Counted from the first letter of the stretch, positions 28,539 to 37,955 are shown. The stretch: DNA of 64,000 bases from Neisseriaceae bacterium (GCA_017991555.1 JAGOQM010000008.1:124001-188000); one strand, 5' to 3'. The notes: generated from the sequence alone by a model not told the origin. Numbers and translations are program-made.

Positions 28539-29462
28539 ATGGATCAAAACAACAGCTGGGAACGCCAGACCATCGAAAAGCTTTTGCTCACTGTCTATAA
28601 AGAACAGCGCCGAGCCAAGTTTTGGCGCCTTTTTTGGCGCATTGCGGCCCTCATCGTAGTGGCCTTCATCGTCTTCAAAGCCGTCAATAGCCGCTCGGTA
28701 TTGGATACCCAAAAAAGCCACACTGCCGTCATCGACCTTGTGGGCAGCATCGACACCTATAACGACCAAGCCACAGTACTGCTTGAAGGCCTTGAAGCCG
28801 CCTACGCCAACAAAAACGTGAAAGGCGTGGTGATCCGCGCCAACAGCCCGGGCGGTTCACCGGTGATTTCCAGCGTGGCGTTTGACGAAATCACCCGCCT
28901 TAAAGCCTTACACAAAGACGTGCCCCTCTATGTGGTGGCCGAAGACGTGTGTGCCTCTGGCTGTTACTTCATTGCCAGTGCGGCCGACAAGATCTACGCC
29001 AACCCAGCCAGCCTGATGGGCAGCATCGGCGTCATTGCCGGTGGCTTTGGCTTTGACAAAGCCATCGACAAGCTGGGCATTGAGCGCCGTTTAAAAACCG
29101 CTGGAGACAACAAAGGCATGGGCGACCCATTTAGCCCAGAAACGCCCGAGCAAAACGCCATTTGGACCAGCATGCTGGACGACATCCACGGCCAGTTCAT
29201 TGCCGCAGTCAAGCAGGGCCGTAAAGGCAAGCTTAAAGACGACCCTGAACTGTTCAGTGGCCGCGTTTATACTGGTGCCCAGGCCAAGACGGTCGGCTTG
29301 GTGGATGAGTTTGGCAGCGTTTATTCTGTCGCCCGTGATGTCATTAAAGCGCCAGACTTGGTAAACTACACGCCACAGCCTAGTTTTTCACGCGCCCTAA
29401 GCCGTACTTTGGGCAGTGAAGTCAAACAGAGTTTTGACACCCTGAGCCAGCCCAGCTGGTAG
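28539..29462 (+). CDS. sppA: signal peptide peptidase SppA-type S49 protease
   Basis: This membrane-anchored peptidase degrades cleaved signal peptides in the periplasm. The short form is 307 residues. One N-terminal membrane segment (FWRLFWRIAALIVVAFIVFKAV, about 28-49) is followed by the S49 domain, with GVVIRANSPGGSP near 96 and LMGSIGVIAGGFGFDKAIDKLGI, in which S162 is the expected nucleophile. A Lys in the following RLKTAGDNKG segment is a candidate general base. The gene follows rluC and the HAD gene and has its own terminator. Confidence 0.9.
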   Translation: MDQNNSWERQTIEKLLLTVYKEQRRAKFWRLFWRIAALIVVAFIVFKAVNSRSVLDTQKSHTAVIDLVGSIDTYNDQATVLLEGLEAAYANKNVKGVVIRANSPGGSPVISSVAFDEITRLKALHKDVPLYVVAEDVCASGCYFIASAADKIYANPASLMGSIGVIAGGFGFDKAIDKLGIERRLKTAGDNKGMGDPFSPETPEQNAIWTSMLDDIHGQFIAAVKQGRKGKLKDDPELFSGRVYTGAQAKTVGLVDEFGSVYSVARDVIKAPDLVNYTPQPSFSRALSRTLGSEVKQSFDTLSQPSW

Positions 29463-29473
29463 CATCGACTTTT

Positions 29474-29502
29474 AAAGGTTGCCTTAATCGGCAACCTTTT
29501 TA
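29474..29502 (+). terminator. terminator after sppA
   Basis: AAAGGTTGCC and GGCAACCTTT form a perfect 10-bp stem with a 6-base loop and a T run. Confidence 0.85.
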
Positions 29503-29532
29503 TTGCCCATATTCTTTCATTGAGACCTAGCC

Positions 29533-30552
29533 ATGTACGATTTTTTACGCTCGACCTTATTCAAGATGGACGCTGAAAAAGCCCACCACCTCACCCTTAA
29601 CGCTTTAAAACAGGTGAATGCACTGGGCTTAGGCGGCCTGTTGCAAAAAAACACGCCCAGCCTACCCACCCAGCTCATGGGCTTAACCTTGCCCAACCCC
29701 GTTGGTTTGGCCGCAGGCCTAGATAAAAACGGCGCCTACGTGGATGCCTTAGCTAAGCTGGGCTTTGGCTTTATTGAAGTGGGCACCATCACCCCGCGCC
29801 CCCAGGAAGGCAATCCGAAGCCACGCCTGTTTCGCGTGCCCGAACACCAGGCCATCATCAACCGCATGGGCTTTAACAATGCCGGCGTCGATGTTTTAAT
29901 TAATAATTTAAAGAATACTCAATACAAAGGTATTTTGGGCATCAACATTGGTAAAAACGCCACCACGCCGATGGAAAACGCCGTCGACGACTATTTGATT
30001 TGCCTAGAAAAAACGTATCAATACGCTGATTACATCACCATTAACATCTCTTCGCCCAACACTAAAAACCTGCGGGCGCTGCAGGCGGAAGACGATTTAA
30101 CGGAACTTTTGAGCAAATTAAAGGACAAACAGCTACAGTTGCAAACCCAACAGGGTCGTTATGTGCCCTTGGCGGTTAAAATTGCACCCGATCTCAGCGA
30201 AACTGAGGTCCACAGCATTGCCGACGTCCTCTTAAAAACCGAAATAGATGGCGTCATCGCCACCAACACCACCATTGATAAATCCACCTTGGGCAACCAT
30301 CCGTTGGCCAATGAACAAGGGGGGCTGTCCGGTTTGCCGGTGCGTCAAAAAAGCAATGACGTTTTACACATTTTAAATAACTCATTACAAAAACGCTTGC
30401 CAATCATTGGCGTCGGTGGCATTGTTAATGGTGTTGATGCTGCACAGAAAATGGCACTTGGCGCGGATGCCGTTCAAATATACAGCGGCCTAATTTATCA
30501 AGGGCCTAAGCTGGTATTGGACTGCTTAACGGCTATTGCCCGTCGCGTTTGA
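29533..30552 (+). CDS. pyrD: dihydroorotate dehydrogenase (quinone), class 2
   Basis: This membrane-associated flavoenzyme oxidises dihydroorotate to orotate and passes electrons to quinone, in pyrimidine synthesis. The 339-residue protein has the class 2 N-terminal helix pair (MYDFLRSTLFKMDAEKAHHLTLNAL), PVGLAAGLDKNGAYVDALAKLGFGFIEVGTITPRPQ, the catalytic loop INISSPNTKNLR with the active Ser, and the FMN-binding IIGVGGIVNGVDA. It is full length and single copy in the window. Confidence 0.97.
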   Translation: MYDFLRSTLFKMDAEKAHHLTLNALKQVNALGLGGLLQKNTPSLPTQLMGLTLPNPVGLAAGLDKNGAYVDALAKLGFGFIEVGTITPRPQEGNPKPRLFRVPEHQAIINRMGFNNAGVDVLINNLKNTQYKGILGINIGKNATTPMENAVDDYLICLEKTYQYADYITINISSPNTKNLRALQAEDDLTELLSKLKDKQLQLQTQQGRYVPLAVKIAPDLSETEVHSIADVLLKTEIDGVIATNTTIDKSTLGNHPLANEQGGLSGLPVRQKSNDVLHILNNSLQKRLPIIGVGGIVNGVDAAQKMALGADAVQIYSGLIYQGPKLVLDCLTAIARRV

Positions 30553-30584
30553 ATATTTTTCTTTATAGATAGAAGGATGACCCT

Positions 30585-31043
30585 ATGTTTAAAACCACAA
30601 CTAAGTACGCCATGATCGGCCTATTGTCTATGGGTATTGCCGCTGGTTGTGCCAACAACTCAGCCACGACCTATGCTCCTGGCCAGGCTCAACAGGCACA
30701 AACCGTTCGCCTAGGCACCGTGGTGTCTGTTGCTTCGGTTAAAATTCAAGAAGAACACAAATTAGCCACGTTGGCTGGCGCGGCCTTAGGTGGCTTAGCC
30801 GGTAGTAACGTTGGCGGTGGTTCTGGCCGTTACGCTGGTGCCGTGGTTGGTGCCTTAGCCGGTGGTTACGCCACCGACGCCGCCACCAAAGCCATGGGCG
30901 GCCAAAATGGTTACGAAATCACCATTGAGCTAGACAACAAGAGCGTGATCTCTGTGGTGCAAAAAGCCGATGTGGCGATTGCCCCAGGCCAACGCGTGCG
31001 CGTGGTGACCGGCAACGGCGTGACCCGCGTGATGCCACAGTAA
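30585..31043 (+). CDS. glycine-zipper outer membrane lipoprotein (SlyB/Pcp-like)
   Basis: This 152-residue protein has a lipoprotein signal peptide ending GIAAGC (lipobox, Cys 22), a Gln/Ala linker and a glycine-zipper membrane hairpin (ATLAGAALGGLAGSNVGGG and AGAVVGALAGGYATDAA, about 62-105). The C-terminal beta-rich part is YEITIELDNKSVISVVQKADVAIAPGQRVRVVTG. This is the layout of the SlyB/Pcp 17-kDa family, a general envelope-integrity protein. AGAAGGA precedes the start. Confidence 0.88.
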   Translation: MFKTTTKYAMIGLLSMGIAAGCANNSATTYAPGQAQQAQTVRLGTVVSVASVKIQEEHKLATLAGAALGGLAGSNVGGGSGRYAGAVVGALAGGYATDAATKAMGGQNGYEITIELDNKSVISVVQKADVAIAPGQRVRVVTGNGVTRVMPQ

Positions 31044-31061
31044 GCTTTTTAGCTTGTCGTT

Positions 31062-31093
31062 AAAAAAACCTGCTCCAATGAGCAGGTTTTTTT
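31062..31093 (+). terminator. terminator of the slyB-like gene
   Basis: AAAAAACCTGCTC pairs with GAGCAGGTTTTTT around CAAT, followed by T. Confidence 0.88.
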
Positions 31094-31129
31094 GTGGGCG
31101 CGATTTGCTACAGTCGCCCCGTATAGACA

Positions 31130-31214
31130 AAAAACCATGGTTTTTAGTCTGCTGTAAAACGTCTCTCACTGGTGCCGATCCTCTGACGGTGTCTCCCTTA
31201 GGTGGTGAGTTTAA
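31130..31214 (-). repeat. dispersed repeat lacking its core
   Basis: Read on the minus strand: TTATTTAAACTCACCACC joins directly to TAAGGGAGACACCGTCAG, then GGATCGGCACCAGTGAGAG and ACGTTTTACAGCAG, ending in the palindrome AAAAACCATGGTTTTT (31130-31145). At 8.3 kb, 8.9 kb and 15.2 kb the same flanks surround a core with inverted TTAGGTGAAGTACCG ends, which is absent here. Confidence 0.65.
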
Positions 31215-31268
31215 ATAATCTGATATTCACCAAACCATCCTTCTCGATCACTTCAACCACCACGACAC

Positions 31269-32240
31269 TCATACCGGCCGAATGGCCCCACAGCGTTTAA
31301 ACGCTTGGTTAATCATGTTCATATTGATGCGGCTGATGCCCTCTAAGCCACCTAAGTCTTCACTCAAAAGCGGCCACAAATCAACATTGTCTTCACACAA
31401 AACGTGCCAAAACAGCTGCGAGCCGCCGCTGGTGCCAAACAGACAACGCGTATTCGGGTGCTTGCTCAAGGCCTGTGCCACCGTGGTCAAATGATTGGGG
31501 TTCACCGCCAAACACACGATGGCCTCGGCCGCATACCCCATCAGCTTAGGCTCGATGTCGACCCTAAAGCGCAGCACACCGCTGTCGGTTAAGGTTTGCA
31601 TCATGCGAAATGCCGTCGGCTCGCTGATGCCCAAACTGGTGGCCAACACATTAAGGTTGGCGCGGCCATCTGCCATCAATAGTTCTACCAACTGCCGCTC
31701 TTGTTCCGACAGCGTCACCTTCATTTTTTCTGGCAGCATCTCCGTCATTTGCCATTGGCTGGCGCGTTTAAACGATTGCAACACCATGCTCACATCAAAC
31801 TGCCGAATCCCCGCCACGTGCGGCAAAGTCGACACGGTCAAAGCCAATAACTGTTCGATGTCGTCAAAATAAAACTCGGCCATTAGGTCATACTCACCCG
31901 ACAAGGCGACCACTAAGCGACTGTCCGCAAAGGATGCTAACTGCAAAGCCACCGATGCCGTCATGCCTAATTCACATTCTAGCCACACATGCACCACGAC
32001 CCCTTTTTTCAGCATTAAAGGGTCACACTCGCCCACTACACGCAATACATGCTGATCCATTAGTTTCTTGATGCGGCGGGCCACCGTCTTCTCTGGCACC
32101 CCCGAATCTTTAGACAGCTGCCTCCAACTAGCTACAGGGTTTTTAGCCAAAGATTTAACGCAAGAAATGTCTATTTCTTCCAAATTAATAGAAATATTTG
32201 TCGATTTATTTCTATTTACTGTTTTTTCATTTTTTTCCAT
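31269..32240 (-). CDS. Lrp/AsnC-family regulator with two tandem units
   Basis: This DNA-binding regulator of 323 residues contains two Lrp-type helix-turn-helix regions. One is near 18-65 (LEEIDISCVKSLAKNPVASWRQLSKDSGVPEKTVARRIKKL) and one near 180-225 (SEQERQLVELLMADGRANLNVLATSLGISEPTAFRMMQTL). Each is followed by a ligand-sensing-like alpha/beta part. Standard Lrp proteins have one. The frame is open 81 codons further upstream, but the protein begins sensibly at the ATG at 32240. It diverges from the transporter and amidase genes over an 81-base A+T-rich gap. This strongly suggests that it controls them, with the amide or its product as ligand. Confidence 0.78.
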   Translation of the reverse strand: MEKNEKTVNRNKSTNISINLEEIDISCVKSLAKNPVASWRQLSKDSGVPEKTVARRIKKLMDQHVLRVVGECDPLMLKKGVVVHVWLECELGMTASVALQLASFADSRLVVALSGEYDLMAEFYFDDIEQLLALTVSTLPHVAGIRQFDVSMVLQSFKRASQWQMTEMLPEKMKVTLSEQERQLVELLMADGRANLNVLATSLGISEPTAFRMMQTLTDSGVLRFRVDIEPKLMGYAAEAIVCLAVNPNHLTTVAQALSKHPNTRCLFGTSGGSQLFWHVLCEDNVDLWPLLSEDLGGLEGISRINMNMINQAFKRCGAIRPV

Positions 32241-32321
32241 GATAGACTTCGCACATAATAAAAATAATATGACCATTCTAATTAAAGTCACTGCATTTGA
32301 CACGCTAAAGGAGCAATATAG

Positions 32322-33608
32322 ATGAAAACAACGCACACACAGGCTGCGCAACGGCCGCCCAGCAGCATTCAATATAAAAAAATCGTGGCCGGCAGCGTCG
32401 GCAATATGATTGAGTGGTTTGACTGGAGCATTTATGCTGCCTTCGCCATTTTCTTCAGCAGCCAATTCTTTCCTGCAGGCCACGACACCGCCGCTCTATT
32501 AGCCACTTTCGGTATTTTTGCCGTTGGCTTTTTCATGCGCCCCATTGGTGGCTGGCTCATCGGGGTATTCTCTGACCGCTACGGTCGCCGCTCCGCCCTT
32601 GGCTTAACCGTGGTGATGATGGCCGCTGGCTCATTAATCATTGCCATCACCCCCACGTTTGCCACCATCGGCATTTTAGCCCCCATCATGTTGACCATTG
32701 CACGCCTCATCCAAGGTTTGTCATTAGGCGGCGAATACGCTTCGGCCACCACTTACCTGACCGAAATGGCTCCTAACGACAAGCGTGGCCTGTACTCAAG
32801 CTTTATTTTCTTCAGCGCCGCCGTGGGCATTTTGTGTGCCTCAGGCCTAGGCTGGTTGTTAACCAGCACCATCAGCAAAGAAGCGATGGTGGAATGGGGC
32901 TGGCGCATTCCGTTCTTCATTGGCGCCCTAGGTGGCGTGGTCGGCATGTGGATTCGCCGTGCCGTGGCCGAGGACGAAGCCCCTCAAGACAAAAACAAAG
33001 CCGTAAAACAACCCCTACGCGCCTTGATTCGCGACTATCCGGTTGAAACCATGCGCATTGTCGGCTTCTCACTCTTGTCGACTTATGCTTTCTATGTGTT
33101 CATGGCCTTTTTGCCCACCTACGCCATTCGCCACGCCAATGCCCTACCCAGCACCGCATTTGCGGCCAACACCATCGGTATTTTTGTCTTCATGTGTTTG
33201 CAACCCCTGTTCGGGATGCTGTCGGACAAAATTGGCCGTCGCCCACAGTTGATTACGTTTGCCGCAGGCAACCTATTCTTCTTCTATTTGGTGATTAATT
33301 TTGTCAGCGACTCTTTCGTCACCTTATTGTTGATCGAGCTATTTGGCTTAACCTTATACGCCATGTACTCTTCAGTGGCCCCTGCCATCATGGCCGAGCA
33401 GTTTCCCAAAAACATTCGTGCCGTCGGCATTGGCGCACCGTATAACTTAATTGTGGCCATTTTGGGCGGCACCACCCCCTATATTTTAACCTGGCTACAA
33501 AGCAACCAAATGGAACACATTTTCTTTATTTTGGTGACGGTGGCCGCAGCCTTATCGCTGTTAACCTTCATCAAGATGCCTGAGTCAGCAGGCAAAGATT
33601 TAGAATAA
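32322..33608 (+). CDS. MFS transporter, metabolite:H+ symporter type
   Basis: This 428-residue inner membrane protein has about 12 helices. It shows the MHS-family opening AGSVGNMIEWFDWSIYAAFAIFFSSQFFP, the loop 2-3 motif GVFSDRYGRRSALG (81-94), and RLIQGLSLGGEYASATTYLTEMAP in helix 4-5. Relatives carry organic acids, shikimate, proline or betaine. With an amidase downstream, the substrate may be a small amide or acid. AAAGGAG lies 9 bases before the ATG. Confidence 0.88.
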   Translation: MKTTHTQAAQRPPSSIQYKKIVAGSVGNMIEWFDWSIYAAFAIFFSSQFFPAGHDTAALLATFGIFAVGFFMRPIGGWLIGVFSDRYGRRSALGLTVVMMAAGSLIIAITPTFATIGILAPIMLTIARLIQGLSLGGEYASATTYLTEMAPNDKRGLYSSFIFFSAAVGILCASGLGWLLTSTISKEAMVEWGWRIPFFIGALGGVVGMWIRRAVAEDEAPQDKNKAVKQPLRALIRDYPVETMRIVGFSLLSTYAFYVFMAFLPTYAIRHANALPSTAFAANTIGIFVFMCLQPLFGMLSDKIGRRPQLITFAAGNLFFFYLVINFVSDSFVTLLLIELFGLTLYAMYSSVAPAIMAEQFPKNIRAVGIGAPYNLIVAILGGTTPYILTWLQSNQMEHIFFILVTVAAALSLLTFIKMPESAGKDLE

Positions 33609-33643
33609 AACCACTGATACCGCATTACTTTAAAAGGGATCCT

Positions 33644-35071
33644 ATGTCGAATAGCTCAAGCACACGACCCATGTATTTACACAGCGCCATCGAGCTGGCG
33701 ACGCTGATTAAAACAGGCGTCACCACCTCACGCGCCGTGACCGAACTGTTTCTCGAACGCATCCACACACACACACACCTGAATGCGTTTACCTTAGTCT
33801 GCGCCGAACGCGCCTTGGCGCTGGCCGACAATGCCGACCGCCTACAGCAGGCCGGCATCCGCCTCAGCCCCTTGCATGGCGTGCCAGTGGCGCTTAAAGA
33901 ACATTTTCAATGGGCCGGCACCATCGCTCATTATGGCAGTAAGGCACGTGCTGACATGGTCAGCGACCACAACAGCGCCTTGGTCAATCAGCTCATGGGC
34001 CTAGGCATGGTCATTTTAGGCAAGACTTCAATGACGGAATTTGCCTTTGGCCTGTCGGGCCAAAATCCAAGCTTTGGCACCGCCAAAAACCCTTGGCATG
34101 CCACCGAGCATCGTGCGCCCGGCGGTTCGTCCAGCGGCGCCGGCGTGGCCGTCAGCATGGGTTTGGCGCCATTGGTTTTGGGCGGCGACACCGGCGGCTC
34201 GGTGCGCGCCCCAGCGGCGCTGAACCACACCGTCGGTTACAAACCCACGTCGGGTTTACTCAGTCGCAGCCACTGCATGCCACTGTGTGAAACCTTAGAC
34301 GTGCTCGGCCCCATCAGCCACACAGTGGCGGACGCCCGCCTCATCACTCAGCTTTTGGCTACGCCAGAGCTAGAAGATGAAGCCACTTTGGCAACCGCCG
34401 CCATGAGGACCCAAAAAGCCTTGCGCCAGAATGCCATCGCACCCAGCCAGTCACATTTATACTATTTAAGTGAAGCGGCTTGGCCAGCCACGCTGCAGCC
34501 TGCGGCCTACGCCAACTGGCTCGACACCCTCGCACTGCTACGCCAGAACGGCTGGACGCTGACGCCTTGGACGCCTCAGGACTTGGCCTTTTTTACCAAC
34601 TTAGGCAACCACAATTCAACCATTTTGGCCTACGAAGCCTATCAGGCTCAGGGACATTATGCTGAAGACCTTCAAGCCCCTATGTGGGCAGTGGTCAGAG
34701 CACGGATCATGAATGGCAAAGCCATCACCCAAACCGCACATCAAGACGCTCTGAACATTCGCCAACAGGTCATGGCCACTTTCAATCAAACCTTCCCACA
34801 AGGAGCGGTTTTGTTGATGCCTGCCATTGATCAGGGCGCCCAAGTACTAGACGCAGAAGACACTAACCACATTGGCCTTGGTCAATTACTGCGCCCGGCA
34901 AACTTCCTCGGGATACCCGCCATCAACCTACCCACCGGACTCGATCAAGACGGCATGCCGCTGGCGCTTCAGCTTTTGGCACACCAGCATCAAGACGTAC
35001 TGTTGTTGGCCATGGCTGAAGCGCTGGAACCCAGCCTGCCCGACACTAGGCTCGCCCCACCCTCAGCTTAA
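33644..35071 (+). CDS. amidase (amidase signature family)
   Basis: This 475-residue hydrolase converts an amide to the acid and ammonia. The Ser-cisSer-Lys triad is visible: K85 in GVPVALKEHF, the cis-Ser in PGGSSSGAGVAVSMGLAP (162-164) and nucleophile S186 in GGDTGGSVRAPAA. It lacks the tight neighbours of GatA (no gatB or gatC), so it is a catabolic amidase rather than a tRNA amidotransferase. A (CA)7 tract at codons 41-45 encodes HTHTH. It follows the MHS transporter by 35 bases and shares its promoter. Confidence 0.88.
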   Translation: MSNSSSTRPMYLHSAIELATLIKTGVTTSRAVTELFLERIHTHTHLNAFTLVCAERALALADNADRLQQAGIRLSPLHGVPVALKEHFQWAGTIAHYGSKARADMVSDHNSALVNQLMGLGMVILGKTSMTEFAFGLSGQNPSFGTAKNPWHATEHRAPGGSSSGAGVAVSMGLAPLVLGGDTGGSVRAPAALNHTVGYKPTSGLLSRSHCMPLCETLDVLGPISHTVADARLITQLLATPELEDEATLATAAMRTQKALRQNAIAPSQSHLYYLSEAAWPATLQPAAYANWLDTLALLRQNGWTLTPWTPQDLAFFTNLGNHNSTILAYEAYQAQGHYAEDLQAPMWAVVRARIMNGKAITQTAHQDALNIRQQVMATFNQTFPQGAVLLMPAIDQGAQVLDAEDTNHIGLGQLLRPANFLGIPAINLPTGLDQDGMPLALQLLAHQHQDVLLLAMAEALEPSLPDTRLAPPSA

Positions 35072-35087
35072 CCTTCTCATCCCGTTT

Positions 35088-35115
35088 AAGGCCTTAATCA
35101 CTTAAGGCCTTTTTT
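35088..35115 (+). terminator. terminator of the transporter-amidase unit
   Basis: AAGGCCTTAA and TTAAGGCCTT form a 10-bp stem around TCAC, followed by a T run. Confidence 0.82.
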
Positions 35116-35266
35116 GTTTCTGACTTAAGGTGTTGGATGTCGTCGCTGTTTGCGCTTAAGTTTGTTACAATCGACCAGACCCTTTTATTGAATTTCATCA
35201 TTCAAAGCCACACCGGCTTGATGATGCTTTTTAAACAGTTTTTTTGCTATTATCCTGAGACTTTCT

Positions 35267-36934
35267 ATGAGCCAATACGTATTTTCTATGCTTCGCGTGA
35301 GCAAAGTAGTGCCACCACAGAAGCAAATCATTAAAGACATTTCCCTGTCGTTTTTCCCCGGCGCCAAAATTGGCCTATTGGGCTTAAACGGCTCGGGTAA
35401 ATCCACCGTACTGCGCATTATGGCCGGCGTAGACAAAGAGTTTGAGGGCGAAGCCCTGCCTATGCCGGGCATCAAAATCGGCTATCTGCCACAGGAGCCT
35501 GAGCTAGACCCCAATAAAACCGTGCGTGAAGAAGTAGAATCGGGCATGGGCGAAGTCGTGGATGCCCAGAAAAAATTGGATGAAGTGTACAGTGCCTACG
35601 CCGACCCTGACGCCGACTTCGACGCTTTGGCCGAAGAGCAGGCTCGTCTAGAAGCCATTATTTCTGCCGGCGCTGGTGACAACGTGGAGCACCAGCTAGA
35701 AATTGCCGCCGATGCGCTGCGCCTACCCGATTGGGACGCCATGATTGGCAACCTATCCGGCGGTGAAAAACGCCGTGTGGCCCTGTGTAAACTGTTATTG
35801 TCTAAACCAGACATGCTGCTGTTAGACGAACCCACCAACCACTTGGACGCTGAATCGGTAGAGTGGCTAGAGCAATTCTTGGTGCGCTTCCCTGGCACCG
35901 TAGTGGCAGTGACGCATGACCGTTACTTCTTGGACAATGCCGCCGAATGGATTTTGGAACTGGACCGTGGCCATGGCATTCCTTGGCAAGGCAACTACAG
36001 CTCATGGTTGGAACAAAAAGAAGCCCGCTTAGCGACCGAATCCAAACAGGAAGCGGCCCGCATGAAGGCGATGCAAAAAGAATTAGAATGGGTGCGTCAA
36101 AACCCGAAAGGCCGTCAGGCTAAATCTAAGTCTCGCCTGGCCCGCTTTGAAGAATTGTCGAGCCAGGAATACCAAAAACGCAACGAAACCCAAGAAATCT
36201 TTATTCCCGTGGCCGAGCGCTTGGGTAACGAAGTCATCGAATTCACCAACGTGTCGAAAAGCTTTGGTGACCGCATGCTGATCGACGACCTGAGCTTCCG
36301 CGTGCCGGCGGGTGCCATTGTCGGCATCATCGGCCCGAACGGTGCCGGTAAGTCGACCTTGTTCAACATGATTGCGGGTAAAGAACAGCCAGACAGCGGT
36401 GAAGTCACCATCGGTCAAACCGTACAGATCGCCCACGTAGACCAAAGCCGTGGCGCTTTGGAAAACGAAAAAACCGTGTTTGATGAAATCGCTCAAGGCC
36501 GTGACATCCTACAGGTTGGCCGTTACGAAACGCCGGCGCGCGCCTATTTAGGCCGCTTTAACTTCAAGGGCGCCGACCAAGGCAAAATCGTCGGCAACCT
36601 ATCCGGCGGTGAACGCGGTCGTTTACACTTGGCCAAAACCTTGATCGCGGGCGGCAACGTGTTGCTATTAGACGAACCATCAAACGACCTGGACGTAGAA
36701 ACCCTACGCGCCTTGGAAGACGCCCTGTTGGAATTTGCCGGCAGCGTGATGGTGATTTCTCACGACCGTTGGTTCTTAGACCGTATTGCCACCCACATCT
36801 TGGCCTGTGAAGGCGATTCTAAATGGGTGTTCTTTGACGGTAACTATCAGGAATACGAAGCCGACAAGCGCAAGCGCTTGGGTGAAGAAGGCGCCAAGCC
36901 AAAACGCATCCGCTACAAGCCTGTCACGCGTTAA
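35267..36934 (+). CDS. ettA: energy-dependent translational throttle protein EttA (ABC-F)
   Basis: This ribosome-associated ABC-F ATPase gates the first elongation step according to ATP/ADP level. The 555-residue protein has two ATP-binding domains and no membrane part. Walker A motifs are LGLNGSGKST and IGPNGAGKST, signatures are NLSGGEKRRVALCKLLL and NLSGGERGRLHLAKTL, and Walker B motifs are LLLDEPTNHLDAESVEWLE and LLLDEPSNDLDVETL. The linker between them has the P-site tRNA-interaction region (KELEWVRQNPKGRQAKSKSRLARFEEL) typical of EttA. Confidence 0.96.
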   Translation: MSQYVFSMLRVSKVVPPQKQIIKDISLSFFPGAKIGLLGLNGSGKSTVLRIMAGVDKEFEGEALPMPGIKIGYLPQEPELDPNKTVREEVESGMGEVVDAQKKLDEVYSAYADPDADFDALAEEQARLEAIISAGAGDNVEHQLEIAADALRLPDWDAMIGNLSGGEKRRVALCKLLLSKPDMLLLDEPTNHLDAESVEWLEQFLVRFPGTVVAVTHDRYFLDNAAEWILELDRGHGIPWQGNYSSWLEQKEARLATESKQEAARMKAMQKELEWVRQNPKGRQAKSKSRLARFEELSSQEYQKRNETQEIFIPVAERLGNEVIEFTNVSKSFGDRMLIDDLSFRVPAGAIVGIIGPNGAGKSTLFNMIAGKEQPDSGEVTIGQTVQIAHVDQSRGALENEKTVFDEIAQGRDILQVGRYETPARAYLGRFNFKGADQGKIVGNLSGGERGRLHLAKTLIAGGNVLLLDEPSNDLDVETLRALEDALLEFAGSVMVISHDRWFLDRIATHILACEGDSKWVFFDGNYQEYEADKRKRLGEEGAKPKRIRYKPVTR

Positions 36935-36946
36935 GTCAGAAACGTT

Positions 36947-36972
36947 AAAAGCCACCCTCGGGTGGCTTTTTT
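36947..36972 (+). terminator. terminator after ettA
   Basis: AAAAGCCACC pairs with GGTGGCTTTT around a short loop, with a T run. Confidence 0.85.
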
Positions 36973-37017
36973 GTGGGCGCTGCATGGCCTCCTGATCTCA
37001 TGAACCGTTATTTAGGC

Positions 37018-37809
37018 TTATTTCTGGCACTCAGGGCACCAGTAAAACGGCCGTGACGTCAGCGTGGTTTTGCTGATCATGCCGCCACAGCGCACACACG
37101 GCTCCCCGCCGCGATGAAACACCTTGAAACGGAACAGCGCGCCATGATGACGGTTATCATCCACCGTACCACGGGTCGCATACGACAGCCGCGGCACCGC
37201 CAATAAGGCCTCTGCCAAACCCACCAGCTGCGACGCCGACAGATCCTGTGGCTTATGGCTCGGTGCTAAAGCCGCCGCCCACAGAATCTCCGCCCGTAGA
37301 TAATTACCCAAACCCGCCAGAAAACCCTGATCCAACAACAGCCCACCCAGCTGCCGCCGGCGGAACTGGGGACGGCTTAGCCGTTCGGCCACGTCGGTCA
37401 CGCTTAAGGCCTCATCTAAGACATCGGGACCGATGCGTAATAAGAACGGATGCTGGGCGATCTCTTCACTAGGGCCCACGGTGATGTCCGAGGCACTGTA
37501 CAACAAAATCGCCTGCTGCGCCGTTTCCAGCCGCACCCGCAGGTCGCGCTTGGTCTCGGGCGTCACGCCCGCAGCCACCACCTTCCACACGCCATACAGT
37601 TGGTTGTGACTGTACATGCTTAAGTGGTTACTGAAATGAATCAACAAGGCCTTGCCTCTGGCTTCGATGGCCACGATGCGGGCCCCCTGTAATTCAGCCT
37701 CATAGTGTTTCAGCTGTGGAAACGCAAACCACACCTCGGTGAGCGATTGCTGCAAAACAGCGGCCGCCAAAGCATCGGCGGCACGGCGTATTTCTGGCCC
37801 TTCTGGCAT
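37018..37809 (-). CDS. nei: endonuclease VIII, DNA glycosylase/AP lyase
   Basis: Nei removes oxidised pyrimidines in base-excision repair. The 263-residue protein has its mature N-terminus as [13 protein letters not shown]; the Pro is the catalytic nucleophile, so translation must start at the ATG at 37809, not three codons earlier. Also visible are the helix-two-turn-helix region ([23 protein letters not shown]) and a C-terminal zinc finger, C-x2-C-x16-C-x2-C, in CVRCGG...[17 protein letters not shown] separates it from Fpg (usually PELPEVE). Confidence 0.94.
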   Translation of the reverse strand: MPEGPEIRRAADALAAAVLQQSLTEVWFAFPQLKHYEAELQGARIVAIEARGKALLIHFSNHLSMYSHNQLYGVWKVVAAGVTPETKRDLRVRLETAQQAILLYSASDITVGPSEEIAQHPFLLRIGPDVLDEALSVTDVAERLSRPQFRRRQLGGLLLDQGFLAGLGNYLRAEILWAAALAPSHKPQDLSASQLVGLAEALLAVPRLSYATRGTVDDNRHHGALFRFKVFHRGGEPCVRCGGMISKTTLTSRPFYWCPECQK

Positions 37810-37916
37810 GAGAGGCATCCTTAAGTGAAAACGAATGAGGGCCTTTATTTTAACATGCCTACAGAAACAACCTACCCAACAAGCCTATGCCGCCACAAAA
37901 TAAACCCCGCCAACCC

Positions 37917-37945
37917 TTGCCTAAAAGCCCTATTTTCCTTATACT
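37917..37945 (+). promoter_or_regulatory. promoter of tRNA-Ser
   Basis: TTGCCT (37917-37922), a 17-base spacer and TATACT (37940-37945) lie 11 bases before the tRNA. Confidence 0.65.
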
Positions 37946-37955
37946 CTCGGCCTAT

